From NCBI GenBank assembly GCA_020746105.1, contig CM036632.1, positions 1,240,001-1,304,000 on the forward strand: DNA of 64,000 nt. Reading direction: 5' to 3'. The notes below the pieces were generated by a model. That model had not been told where the DNA came from. It worked only from the letters and a program-made list of their open reading frames with translations, and searched no databases. The stretch's first letter is position 1, and every line of letters begins with the position of its first letter. Both the position numbers and the translations under genes were made by a program. This DNA comes from Trogon surrucura (lineage: Eukaryota > Chordata > Aves > Trogoniformes > Trogonidae). Below, one piece after another: positions 12,501 through 24,900 of the stretch.

Positions 12501-13084
12501 AGGAGGAGAGGTAACGGGTGGTGGGAGGCAGCGGGGTTGGCCGGCTCTGGGTGCGGGGCTGGAGCACGGGAGTTGTGCATGGGAGGGGGCCTGCCCGGCA
12601 TGCAGCTCCCCATCGCTGGGTGCCCCCCACTCCCCTCGTGCCTCCCCAGTGCCATCAAGGGCTGGTTCAGCCCCTACCATCGGAAACGCCAGTTCGGCAA
12701 CCCCCGCAACATGGAGACCTTCGGCAGCAAGGTGCTCAAGTACGTGGTGCTGGGGGCCGGGAGCCCCTTCCCGGGTGTCTTATGTGGGGCTGGGAGGGGT
12801 CTGGAGCTCAGCTCTGGGGTCTCCTGACAAGGAGGGGCTGGATCTCCCACTCTTTCCTCACCAGGCTCCATGAGGACTGGGAGAACTTCGTCCGTGACCT
12901 GCGTGCCCACCTGGAGAGGGTGTACTTCCCCGACACGGTGGAGGAGTGGATGGAGGAGAACGTCAACCCCTACCTGGACCAGCTGCGGGACCTGGTGCGG
13001 GACTACCAGGCCATCATACGCCTCAACGCCAGGCCCAAGGTGACGCAGGGGCCGCAATCCCCCCAGATCCCACTGCCCTCCTAG
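9504..13084 (+). CDS. Hexosaminidase D-like, membrane-anchored GH20-family glycosidase
   Basis: This predicted GH20-type beta-N-acetylhexosaminidase is close to human HEXD. Thirteen coding exons: 9504-9598, 9772-10003, 10142-10251, 10587-10674, 10758-10922, 11013-11196, 11380-11451, 11540-11744, 11838-11920, 12121-12199, 12409-12510, 12650-12739 and 12865-13084. All phases join to give 574 residues and TAG. Residues ~10-29 form a hydrophobic helix after a basic start ([20 protein letters not shown]), suggesting a type II signal anchor, followed by a ~60-residue stem. The catalytic part begins near residue 89 ([12 protein letters not shown]) and holds [17 protein letters not shown], the GH20 Asp-Glu pair in WIHIGADE (D229, E230), SAFKG and [18 protein letters not shown]. 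Human HEXD is ~486 residues without this anchor and maps to 17q25, so this looks like a separate paralogue placed between MLST8 and CASKIN1. Substrate is unproven; HEXD prefers GalNAc. Confidence 0.93.
9595..9634 (+). repeat. Three tandem copies of a splice-donor motif
   Basis: The unit TGACAGGTAAGG is repeated at 12-bp spacing, giving possible donors at 9599, 9611 and 9623. Only the first keeps the HEXD-like frame open, because use of either later donor would add an immediate in-frame TAA. The exon list uses the first. Confidence 0.8.
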
Positions 13085-13178
13085 GGTGGGGGTGCCACCG
13101 TGACGCGTCTGTGCGCCGGTGATGGTGTCGCCGCCGTTGGTTTGGACTGTACAGAGCTCCTGCACATCCCACTTACAC

Positions 13179-13184
13179 AATAAA
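13179..13184 (+). terminator. PolyA signal of the HEXD-like gene
   Basis: A canonical AATAAA lies about 95 nt after the TAG stop, giving a very short 3' UTR. A G/T-rich stretch (TGCTGCTGGGTGCT) follows, as expected for a downstream element. Confidence 0.85.
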
Positions 13185-13199
13185 GTATTTTCGTAGATG

Positions 13200-14740
13200 C
13201 TGCTGGGTGCTAGGGGCGGGGAGCTGGGGCTGGTGCGAAGGGCTGGGGTCTCCCCTGAGCCCCTCGGTCCTGCGGCCCTGGGGCTGGAGGTTTGACAGAG
13301 GGTAGGGAGAGGATCCAGCCCAGCGCGGGTGCTGGGCCAGGCATAACGCTCCTTGCAGCCATGGTGGGGGGTTTGGGGGGACCCCTACGTGGGACAAGCC
13401 CTCCTGCTGCTCGTGGTGCCTCCGGCTCCTGCAGCTTGAGGGTTTCCATGTGCTTGCTCCTCTGCGGTGCCCATCCCTGCAGCAGGGGGAGGCGAAACCA
13501 ACACCCCCCCACCTCACCCTGTGCCTGGTTTCGGCTTGGTGTGTGCAAGGGCAGCAACGCAGACATTTCACTGCACATTCTTCTGCTCTGCAAAGACCAA
13601 CCCGACTTGGCAAGAGCCCGGAGGGAGCCGCAGAAATGCGAGGCAGGCTGGAGCTCCTTTCTGCAAAAGCCTGGCTCAGCCAGGGGAGGAGGGACGGCGG
13701 CTCTGTGCCCCACTCAGCCCCATGTCCTGGCTTGGTCATGAAGGTCTTGGTGCCCAGCGAAGCCACCCGGTGTCTGTGCTGGGTCCCCAGGTGCTGGCGC
13801 TGGGTGCGGGAGCCCAGCAGGAGAGAGCCATGGGGCACAAAGGGACCTTTGTTGAGGAGGTTGTTATCAAGCCATGGCAGATGTGAGGGAAGCCCCCGAC
13901 CCGCCTGGCCGCGCGGGCGCATGCGGAGCCCCAGCCCCCAGCCCGAGGAGCCCCGCAGCGGCTCAGGCCCCCCATGCAGCTGCGGGCAGCCGGGCTGCGG
14001 GATTAGAGGGCAGATTAGACGGCGTTTCGCGCCGGCAACCCAAATGTCCTGGATTGGAAAGTGGGGGTGGGGAGAGGAGATGGACCCCGTCGTCCCTAAG
14101 AGACGGGTCAGCCTGGAGCTGGGAGGGCGTCGGGGGCTGTGGAGGGGCACCCCTGGGTTCCAGCTCAGGGGGCGTGGGCCAGCACGGAGTGGGCAGGGGG
14201 GATCAAGGGGGAGCTTGGTTCATGTTTGTCTAGAGTTGGCTTGGTTCCCTCCATCTTTCCCTCCACCACAGACACTCGCCCAGGTTGGCAACTGCTGCCT
14301 CAGTGCCTGGTGCTGCGGTGGCCAGCTGGCTACGAGCTTCTTGGACCAACATGCCCCAATGTTGCTGGACCTGGGACCTCTGCAAGGCTTTTAGGCAGTA
14401 GCTCTTCTAGGAGAGCGGAAATTTGGGGGGTGATTTTGTGCGGGTGATGGCCGTTCTCTGCATTGACCAGGCACCATTAGCACATTAATGCCTCGTCCGA
14501 TGTTGGCCCCATTTCCCATCCGGTTCGTCAGCATCCCCAGCCCTCAGCACAGCCAGGCACCCTCGCCACACCTTTAATGTCTCAGCCGTTTAAGCCATAA
14601 AAAAGTGGAAGGGGACAAATGTCACTGGCCATTGTGTCTACAAAAGTGGAAAATTAGGCAGTAATAAGGGCTTTATTTAAAGAAATTGAAAAGCTGCTCC
14701 AGCCTGATTCTCGTTATCAGTCACCACAGGCTGAGGGTCG
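13200..14740. other. Intergenic stretch between the HEXD-like gene and CASKIN1
   Basis: No exon is supported here on either strand. The first 1.2 kb is GC-rich single-copy DNA. From about 14455 to 14715 the composition switches to AT-rich, with GCACATTAATGCC, CCTTTAATG, CATAAAAAAG and GGGCTTTATTTAAAG, just ahead of the CASKIN1 CpG island. That AT-rich block is a candidate proximal regulatory element. Confidence 0.4.
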
Positions 14741-15900
14741 GTGACTGCAACGGCCGGGCAGAGGACGGGGACCGGTGAAGGACATCCCGGAGCGGGGCTG
14801 CGGGAGCACGGGGCGCTCCGGGTGGGAGGTCCGCTGAGCCCGCCAGCCCCCAGCCCTCTCTCCCGGGACCTCGGGACCCTCCCCGAAGAGGAAAAGGCCC
14901 CGAGCAGCCTTGCTACCCGCTCTCCCCCGCGGCTGCCGGGGCCGCTGAGACCGGCCAGCTCATTACACGCCCCGGCGGCTCCCACCGGGACGTCCCCGGG
15001 GGCTTCGGCACCTTCCCCCGCGCCGGGGAGGGGGATCCCCGTGCCCCGCCCGTAGGCACCGGGACGGCCCCCGCCCCCTCCTCCTCCTCCTCCTTCTTCC
15101 TCCTCCTCCTTCCCTCCTCCCGCCGCCCCCCGCGCTCCCGGTGCGGCCCCCCCCGCCCCGCCGCGCCCCGCCCCGGGCGCCCGCCGCCGCCGCCGCCGCC
15201 CCCGCCTCCGGAGCGGGCTGGGCGGGGGGGGCCCGAGCCGTGCCGAGCCGAGCCGAGCCGCCCGCCCGGCCGCCTCTCGCCGCGCCGCGGAGGATGCTCG
15301 GGCCGTGAGCCCGCAGCCGGCAGCCCCGGCGCGGCGGAGCCATGGGCAAGGACCAGGAGCTGGTGCAGGCGGTGAAGGCGGAGGACGTCGCGGCCGTGCA
15401 GAAGCTGCTGCAGAGGCCCAAGCCCGGCAAAGCCAGTGAGTGCCGCCGCCGCGGCGGGGCCGGGCCGGGGGCGGCGGGGAGGCGGCGGGGTCGGGGGGGG
15501 GGACACACACCGGCGGCGCGGCTGGGGGCCCCCATCCCGCCCCGCAGCTCCCCGCCGGGATGCCGCCCTGCCCGGCTCCCCGGAGCATCCCCGGGCCTTC
15601 CCCGGTGCGGCGCGGGCGGGCGGGGGCCGGAGACGTGCCGGGGACCCCCGGCGGCGCCCCGGGGAGCGGGGGGTGCAGGGGGGGGGGCAGCAACCTGGCC
15701 GGGGGGAGCGGGGAGGGGACGGGGAGTGACGGCGGAGCAGCATCCCCGGGCGCTGCGCGGGTGCTCGGCGTTGCAGCGGATCGCCCCGCCGGTCCCGGTG
15801 CACCCGGCCGGGCTGCCCTTGCCCTGCGCACCGGAGGTGTTCCCGACCCCCCCGTACCAGCGCAGCCCGGGGGCGGGGGGGGGGGGCTGTTTGGCGTGGG
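14740..15900 (+). promoter_or_regulatory. CASKIN1: CpG-island promoter and 5' UTR of CASKIN1
   Basis: Dense CpG sequence surrounds the CASKIN1 start codon at 15342. Upstream lie a CTCCTCCTCC polypyrimidine tract (about 15077-15123), a run of GCC triplets (about 15181-15200) and repeated GCCGA pentamers (about 15236-15260). There is no clear TATA box. The transcription start is probably within 14.8-15.3 kb but cannot be placed exactly. Confidence 0.65.
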
Positions 15901-18900
15901 CACGGGCAGGGGGTAGCGGGGCAGGGCTGGGGGCATCTGCGTGTGTGCGGCGGGGCCGCCGGTGCCCGCACGCATCTGCGGGTGCCGCCGCGCTCGTGTA
16001 CGTGCGGGCAGGGGGTGCGAGGGTGCCGGTGTTTGGGTGCGCGGCGGTGTTTGTGTATCGATGTGTACCCTGGCATATGGGTGTTTGGCTGTGGCTCGGT
16101 TGGTGTTTCTGGCTGTGGGGGTGTTTGGATGGAGCTCCGCGGGGATCGCTCGTGTCCCCCCCTCGGGTGCATCTCTCTCCGGCGCGGGTGCCCGGGCGTG
16201 AGGCTGCGGGGGTGTGCGTGTGTCTGTACGTGTGTATCCGTGTGTGGACGTGTGTGTAGCTCCATGAGTATCCGCTCTCTGCACGATTTAACTGCTCTGT
16301 CGAGGCGTTCCGCCCGGGACTGAATTATTCATGGGGCTGATGCAGCCGCAGGTTTCAGGCCTGGTGCGCGCGGGGCCGACTCGGGGGGCCGGGGACTGGC
16401 CCTGGGCATGGGCAGGGACCGCGGGGAGCACTCACGGGGTGCCGGGTCTCTGGGCTTGCAGCCACTTCGCTGCTGCACCCCGTGTCCCTCCCTCCGGGGC
16501 CCAGCGCTCCCCGAATGTTGGCAGCCCCGTGCCCCTGGAGCCGTGCAGGGCTGGTACGATGTCCCTCATCCCTGGTCGTGCAGGGGTCAGGCAGGGCCAG
16601 TGTGGTGTCCCCCATGTCGTGTCACTGAGCAGGGCTGGCGTGGCATCCCCCATGTCCCTGATGTAGCGTGGGGGCAGCGTGGCGTCATAGAGTGCTGTGT
16701 GGGGCCGGTGTGTGGTCCCTGGTGCCGCGCAGGGCTGGCATGATGTCTCTTGTGTCCCGGTGCCATGCAGAGGTGGCGTGGCATCTCTTGTGTCCCCTGT
16801 GCCATCGTTGCTGTCGCTGCTGAAGGCCTTTGCAGGGGGAGAGGGGGCTCCAGCACAGACACCTCCTTCATCCCAACCTGTTCCAGGTGCTGTCACTTCA
16901 GTGGCGTCTCAGAGTAGTGGGGACAACGCCTGGCCTGTGCCCACTGCTGTCCCCCTCACACTCCTCTTCAGTCCCTGCTGGCCCAGGCGCACAGCTGGCG
17001 TTGCTGTGGCAACGACCAGCGGTGCCAGAGTGCCACCACCACCTCTTCCTGCATCCCTCTCCTTCCCAGCCCTGCTCTGCTGCGTCTCCCGCTGCAGAGC
17101 CCTCCGGCTGCTGGGCGCTGCCAGACAGGATGGCCATGGGAGCTCCCTGTGCTGGGCAAGGGACACCCAGCAAGGCCAACCCCGGCCAGCCTGGTGTCAT
17201 ATTGATTCCCGCTATGGGTTTGGATGCTTGCTCCGTGTCCCAACTGGGCTGCACGTCCCCAGCTCTGTGGGAGCCCCAGTGTCGGGCTGCTCTGGCACCG
17301 TTTCCCCACGGGACCCGCTCTCCTGGCCTGGGGTGCAAGCAGCAGGGCTGACGGAGTGTGCGTGGCGTGGGACAGCACTGAGCAGGGACTGTCCCCTCAC
17401 CGCGGCATCTCCACGTCACTGCGTCCCCTCTGTGCGTTGGTCCCACGCGTGCCTCCGGCGCTCCCCGCGCTGCGCAGCGCTGGGAAGATTTGTAACTTAG
17501 CTCCGTTATCTGGATAATATCCTATTCATGTGGGGGTTTAATAAATGAGATTTTAAAAATCCCTGCGTGAATTAACACGGGTTGCTATGGCGACGTGGGG
17601 CCCAATTTAGCGTGCGGAGTACGAGTTTGTGGGGCCCGGGCCGGCCGCAGCGCGCACCGCGCTCGCTTCCCGGGCATCCATAATTGATGAGGTTGTCTGA
17701 AAGTTACGCAAATCAGATGCAGGGATTTGGCAGCAAACTGTTTCCCTCCCTGTCCCCTCCTCCCCGGTGCTACCTCGAAGAATTGTAGTGACTTGGCGTT
17801 TTCCCCTCGGTCCCCCGGCTCGAGTGCTGTGGGATGGGACAGGGCCCTGGGGTGTCCCCAACAACATCTGTGCTTGCTGCACCGTCCCCCTGTCGGGCAC
17901 TCGGAACTTCAGGTGGCAGGAGATGGGGCTGCACGGTGCAGGGGACCCGCGGTCCCTTGGCTGTGCTGTGTTGGGATGGCAAGCTCCTTCCCTGGAATCC
18001 CAGTGCCACCAGCAGCTTGTCCACTTTGGAAACGGCTTCTGCACAGCCGGTGCCGTGTGAGGGACCCCAAGCCGAGGGTCAGACCCCTCTGCCCCAGCTT
18101 CTCTTCTTGCCAGGCCGACGGGCTTTGCAAAGTGCTTCCATCCGTGGTGGCTTCGTGCGGCAAAGGCTTCATCCTGGCGTGTGGTTCCAGTGCTGTCCTG
18201 GCCCCCCAGGCTGCCAGCGTGTCCTCGTGTGTGCTGCTGGAGCTCTGGGTACCTTGCTCTGGGTTTCCTGGGACCGGGCGAGCTGTGCTGCCTGGATGAG
18301 CTCGGGAGCTGGGCACTGAGCCCTGTACCCCCAGCACCCTGCTGTGTCTGGCCCCACGGATGCCTCTGGCCACGCTGCTTCCAGCTCTGGAGCCTGCTGT
18401 GGATGAAAAGACCAGGACAGGAGCCAGGCAGCTTCTCAGAGGCATATGCGTGGTGTGGGCAACTTGAGCAACCTGGGAGCAGGGGAGGGACTCCAAAGCT
18501 CAGTGAGCACCCCCAGGCTCATCACCCACCGGGGTGCTGCCATCCCGCAGGGAGCCATCCCGGGACGCGAGCAGAACTGCAGCAGCTGAGGCTGCGATCG
18601 CTACTTCGACAGCGCTCCAGAACGTGGGTTGCAGCAGGAGGCAGGAGCCAGACCCTGTCGGGACATGGGGGTCCCTGAGCAGGACCTCACCGGCTGCCTC
18701 CTGCCTTCCTCCTGCACGGTGGCCAGTTAATTCTGGGTTGTTTTTTTTTTTTGCCTGCATATGATTGCATTAATAATCTCCTCTGATAACAGTATTTAAT
18801 AAAACCGGGCTAATATGGCGCAGTTAGGAAATGTCTTTGACATTTTACAATTCAATTTCCATGCAGTAAAAGGCAGGGCAGCTGCAAATCCAATTGCGGT

Positions 18901-21900
18901 GCAGTGCCCAGGGCGTGTGTGGCCGGCAGCCGCCGGAGCTGCCCGGTTGCCCCTGGCTCTCCGGTAACGCAGGAAACTTCTCTGGGTGGCAGCTGCCCCT
19001 AGTGACTCCCATTCCCTGTCCGTGGGCACTGGGGCAGCCCCCTCCTTGCTGCCAGGGAAGCTCAGGCCAGAGGGAGCAGATGGTGGATATTGGAGTCCCC
19101 GGGTGCTACGGAAGGTGGCTGGAGTGGGAGGAAGGGGCTGTGGGGCTGGATCCTGTGGCAGCTTGGCCAGGCTGTGGCTGCAAAGGGATGCTGGGCCCCC
19201 CACACATCCCACCGCTGGGAGCTGCTCCTGTGGCCCCCCTGATTAAGGGGTGAAACACCAAGGGGGTGGGCTGGGGCACATGGCGTGGTGCCGGTACTGG
19301 GCGATGCTGGTGCAGGGTGATGCTGGTGCATCCCGACCGTGTCCCAGATGCAGGGTCTGGGGGCCCCCAGGGACACTGACAGGGGCCGAGCAGCTCCTGC
19401 CGCTGCTGCACTTAACGAACAGTGTGTCAGCGGGTCCCTTATAAACTTCTTCTTGGGGTTTCTAGCCCGCATGTGAAACCTCGCTCTCAGCAGGACTTGG
19501 CAGGCGGGCGCAGGCTGGCGTGTGCCAAGTTTCCTTCCAGAGGGGGATTATTGCTCAGCCCGGGGTGACAATCTTGTTATTTTGCATTTTCTTGCCTCTC
19601 TCTCCGTCTGGGCTGGAGTTGCGGGTATGAACCCTTCTCTGCCCCCGTGTAGCTCCCGTTTTGGGTCCCTGCCCACTGGGGGATGCTGCAGAGGACCTGG
19701 GGCTGTTGGCCACCGCCACTGAGGAGCTGTGGGCCGGCAGCTCCACTCTTAGCTTGAGGCTCCCTCGCTGGCCTGGATTTTCTTGCGGCAGTCCCGAATT
19801 CACTTGGCTTGACCCCAGCTAGCCCTTTGCTGGCGGCGAGTGGCCCCCTTACCCACTGGCTCCGGCTGTTTCCCACACGAGGACTTTGCTGCCGGGTGCC
19901 GCGGTGCTCCTGGCTGCCGGTGCGCTGTGGTGGGGCGATGCTCCCGGGGAGCAGCCAGGGACGTGGCAGAGCCGAGATGCACCCGAGGGTGCAGGTGCTG
20001 AGGGTGCTCAGGATGCGGGTGGTGCAGCAGGGCTGGGTGCCCTGAATCTGCTCTGTGCTCCCGTTAACCCTTCGTTTTCCGGAGAAAGGCTGCGATCAAC
20101 CCACTGCCCTGCTCGGCCCCACGGTGGTGATGCCCATGGGTGGCAGCTGCACGGCGCTGTGCCAGGGCCCGGGTGGGTGCTGAAGCCCTGGTGGGTCTTT
20201 GGTGCACATGGCCAGTGGGAGCTGTGGTGCTGCTGGCGGGCTGAGCAGTGGAGGGGACCGCCGGGCTCTGGGGCGATGCTTGGGGCCGTGTTTGCCACGG
20301 CGCTCTCCATCCTGCTGCCGGGGCTGGGCACCGAGGAGCTGGGGCTGGTGAGCCTGTGGCTGAGCGCCGGCTGTGAGCAGGCGGCTAAAAGTGCCTTTCA
20401 TGAGCACTGGAGAGCTGGTTTGCTGGTATTTGATGGTTGGTGCCGTTACTGCTGGGTCAGGCTCCTGCGGGTGAGGAAAAAACATCAGGAACCGAACCTG
20501 GCTCAGGAGCACCTGGGTTCATGCCAGCCTCCACGGATGCTGCTGCTCTGTCACCACTTTGTGGTGGCCGAGTGTGCCGTGAGGATGGGCTGTGCCGGAC
20601 TGGTCACCCAGCAGCAGCGACCACGGCCACCTCTGATCCACATTTTCATCTCATCCCAGAGCTGAGGTGGGTGGGACTCGCCTTCTTGGTCCTTCTCCCT
20701 GGAGGGATGAGGGTCAACACCTCTCACCTGGCACAGGGGCGATCCTGCCATCAGGCCGGTTCTTTATACTGGGCTGAGAGGGATCTTTAAGCTGTAATGA
20801 AATGTTAATAATATTTTTCAACTCAATACGGGAGTAGAAAATGAGGTGTTTAACGCTGGGCTCCGCAGCGACAGGAGCAATCAGCCTGAGAAATGGGAAG
20901 CCGGGGACGCAGCGCTGGCCTGACAGCCCTGCACTGCCGGGCACGCTGCGGTGACGGATGGATGCCGGAGCCTGGCATGAGCTGTCCGGCCAGGGAAGCG
21001 CGGTGCCGGGATGGCTGGCGAGGCAGCACCGGCTCTACCTGGGTCTCCTTGGGTCTCACCAACAAGGTCACTGCCTGGTGAGAGCCGGGCAGGTCAAGGT
21101 GGTTTTGGGGCCGGGGTACCCCAGGACGACGGGACCCTGGCTCGGTGCTGTGCCGTGGAGACAAGGCAGGCTGGGGAAGCTGCTCAAGTAGCTACTGCTC
21201 CTCTGAGCACCGTGGCCGGTGGCGGCTGGCCGCTCTGCCAGCTCTGCCAGCATGCCCCTGTGTCAGTGTGTGTGCATCTGCCCCGGTGCATCTGAGTGTG
21301 TTGCGTGTCCCCGTGCATCCGTGTGCGTGCGTGCGCATCGCGTGCCCACGTGCGGCTGCCCCGGAGTCCGTGTGCCCTCAGCTCCAGCGGCGCCTCCTGC
21401 CCGGCCTGGCGTGGGGCTCGGCGCTGGCGACGGCTCTGGGAGGCAGCGGCAGCCGCGGGCTGATCCCTTCCAGATGCGGCTGCCGGCAGCCCAGCTCTGT
21501 GTCGCCGCCTCCTCGCCGAGGCCCCCGTTGGTTTTGGGTCTGTGGCTGCCGGAGCCGTTGGAGCAGACAAAGCAGCCGCCTGCCCGGCTCCTGCATTGCA
21601 GCTGGGCTGTTTACGGCGTGCTCCTCGCTGCTGTGCGGCTCCGCAGCGGCTCCTCTCCCGCCTGTCTCCCCTCCTGCGTGCGTGGATCCCGGGGCTGCCT
21701 CCAACCGAGCCCTGGCAGGTGGTCATGCACCACCCGTGTCACCCCCCTCCTAGCACCCATCGTACTGGGGACGCTGGGACGGGTCACTGCAGAGACTCCT
21801 CCAGCCAGGCTCCCGGTGCTCAGGGCAGATGCCTGGCATCGCTCGGCCGTGCATCCCCACACTGCCCATCCCTCCAGCCAGCGACCCATGGCGGCATCCC

Positions 21901-24900
21901 TGAGCTGCCCGGTGCTGTGCCCATCCCACCCGCTGGCACTGCTGGGAGAGCCGCTGCGGTGCAGTGGCTGCATGGGTGGGCACGAGGCACCGGCACACGT
22001 GGACAAGGACAAATGATGGCACTAAAGGTGCCATGTTTAAAACAGAGCCCAGAGCCTGGCCAACGGCATGGGAGCTCTGAGCCCAGTGCTGCAGCAGCGC
22101 CTGTAGCCCTCGTGCTTATCTGGGACGCCTGCGTGCACACGCGTGCACATGTGTGCACAAACGCTCCGCGTGCACCGGGGAGTTCGCTGCTGCGTCACAG
22201 CGAAGTTGGATTGTGGCTGGGTTCATGGGAGGCCAGATGATAGCAACGGTTCATTAGTTAACGATGCTTTTAAGACGCACAAAGCTACTCCTCCCTCCTG
22301 GCAGGCCATCGTGGCTGGGGTTCGTCCTCCCATGGCTCCCTGGCCCTGCAGAGGAGGTGAGGATGAGGAGGAGATGAGGAGGACAGGGATGGGGCTGGGC
22401 AGGATCGTCTCTACCCTGGGCTGGAGGTGAGGGGGGCCAGCATCTGCCCCTCTCTACGTCCTTGGGCACCAAGGGCGTGCAGTGCCAGCCGTGCTGGGAT
22501 GCCCACACAGGGACAGACGGGCGTACGCAGGCTGGCGGTGGCCCTGAGCAGCCACATCTCGTTGCTTGCCGCGGCAGCCTCACCGTACCGGCGGTGACTC
22601 CTTCGAGCCAGGGCGATTACTGAAAATTACCTGTTTGCCGCCGCCCCGGCGCGGGGAGAGCAGGCTGCCAATTAAGGCTTCATGGAAGCAGCGCCAGCAC
22701 GAATTTCCGCGGAGACAAGGGTGGGCGTACGGCTGGCACTGGGCCGGCGGCGACGGGCGCAACGGGGCTGGCGCGACGCTCAGTGGGACAGAGCGCGGCA
22801 CCTCGTGTCCCACCTGCGGGGCTGGCACCGACGTGTCGCTGCAATGCCCACACCCCCACCCATCCCTGCTGCCGGCTTTCCTGCACCCCTGGTGCACAAG
22901 CAGCCTTTGCACGGCAGAGCAGCGTGTGTTATTCAGGGATCAGCGGGTTTGCCAGCAGCCCGGAGCGGGCAGGAGGCTGCTGCGACTTCTCAGGAAGCGA
23001 CCCCGAGCTGGGAGGGATTGTCCACAGATTTGGGGATGCTGAACACTAAAGTGGGACCAGGGATTGCCCCGTGGTGCTGAGGAGCTGGGGCTGCCCTGGG
23101 GAATCCAACTGATGCAGCGTGGCTTGGCTGGGCTCCGGTGCCACGCGGCAAAGGTCGGGTGAGGATACGGCTCGGCGATGCGGGGAGAGCGGGGATGCTC
23201 CTCGCAGGAGCCACTGGTGAGGACCGCTGGCATGGTGCTGGCAGGCACCGTGGGGGGTGCTGGGTCCCCTGACCAGCTTTCTAGGTTTTAGCATGTTGGC
23301 TCTGCTTGGGGTGCAGCCACATCCCCTATCCCCACCCGGCCCCGTGGCCCGCAGGGTCAGCCACTTGTCCTCCCTTGGGATAAAAAAGTTTCCTTTCTTC
23401 TTTTTTTTAAAAAAAAAATAATCACAGAGGAGTCCCCACTGCCTCTTGAAAACTGCTTTTAAGTTGGTTCATCCTGGCCCCGGGGGACAGCCCTGTGTTG
23501 CTGCAGCACCGTGACTCAGGCTGCCACAGCCTATTGATTTTGAAGTGCAGATTTCTCTGCTACCGGGGAAGACTCCGGGTGCAAGGGCTGGGCATCGGGA
23601 GCGGCAGCAGGTGTGCAGGGCCAGTGTTCCCCAAAAGTGCCCTGAAAGGGATTTTGGGAGTAGCTTGTGATGGGCACTGGGGCAACCAGCGGTGGGTATC
23701 CGGCTGTGATGGGGTGTCCAGCAGTGATAAGCGGTTGTTATCCAGCTGTGACAGGCACTGGAGTACCCAGCTGTGGTGGGCAGTGGGGTGTCCAACTGTG
23801 ATGGGCAGTTGTTATCCAGATGTGACAGGCGTTGGAGTATCCAGCTGTCGTGGGCAGAGGGTCTCTGGCAGTGGTGGGCATGGGGTGTCCAGCTGTGATG
23901 GGTGGTTGTTTTCCAACTGTGACAGGTAGTTGTTTTCCAGCTGTGTTTGGCACAAGAATGTCCATCTGGTGGATGTCCAGCTGTGGTGGCCAGTTGTGAT
24001 GCAGCTCTGGTGGGCACTGCGGCGGGTCCATCCCATCCCTGCCACTTCTTTGCCCCAGGCAATGCCTCCCGGTGCAGTGAGCAGCCCGCCAGCTTCCCGG
24101 TGCGTTATTTATACAGTCAAAATCGATCAGAAGATAACGGCTTCATTAGCATCTGAGCATGGCGCTTGACACGACCTTGGCTGCAGGAGTACAAGCCTTT
24201 CGCTGTCTGACAGCGGCAAGGACCCGCTCCCCGGCATCCCCATCGCCACCGGACCCAACCGAGGCTGCTCCAGCCACCTCGGTGGGGTCCCCAAGGGGAC
24301 CGGCTGCGAGGAAGAAGCCCACTCGTGCCAGGGCTCCTCGTGCAGGGAGCGGTTGCAGCGCCCGTTGTTTGCGTGGCGCTCGTCAGCAAGGATATAATTA
24401 AGAGCAGCTATTTTGGATGCTTCCTTTATCCGGCAGCTCGCAGCGATGCCGCTGCAGGGTCCTCCCCACCTCTGAAATAGGGGCTTGGCTTTGCCTTGAA
24501 TGTCTTCTCCCTGGGGATTCGATGTCGTCCTGCTCGTAGGGTCGTGGGCGTGACTGAGGATGGGGGGACAGCACGGGGGTTCGGCTGGGAAAAGGGAGTA
24601 GTGGCAGGGATGGTGGGGCTGGAGGGGAGAGGGGACCACTGCGGTGGGGCAACGGAAGGGATGGCAAGGAGGATTTGGTGGGGAGGGGTTGCGCCGGCTC
24701 ATTCACCGCTGCCGCCAAGCTGGGGGTGGGGGGTGGTGGTGGGCAGCGACGGCTTTCCCCTCCTTAAGTAGATGTTGATTTAGCGGAGGCTGGAGCCATC
24801 TGCTTGGAGCAGCCGCCCGCTCCCTTCGAGCTGGCGCGGCGCTGCCGGCGAGGGGGGAACTGGGTGAGGATGTGCTTTGTCAGCGGGGGCTTGGCCGGGA

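Noticed and set aside
15930-16260. GTGTGTGCG-rich open frames with apparent Cys/Val repeats
   Set aside because: Simple alternating sequence downstream of the CASKIN1 CpG island; translation is low-complexity in all frames.
14677-16284. 535-codon minus-strand open frame over the CASKIN1 promoter
   Set aside because: Composition is driven by CpG-island triplets; no domain is seen and it is antisense to the CASKIN1 first exon.
23738-24045. Periodic Thr/Ala/Gly-rich peptide on the minus strand
   Set aside because: It is the translation of a minisatellite; no start context, splice sites or related protein.
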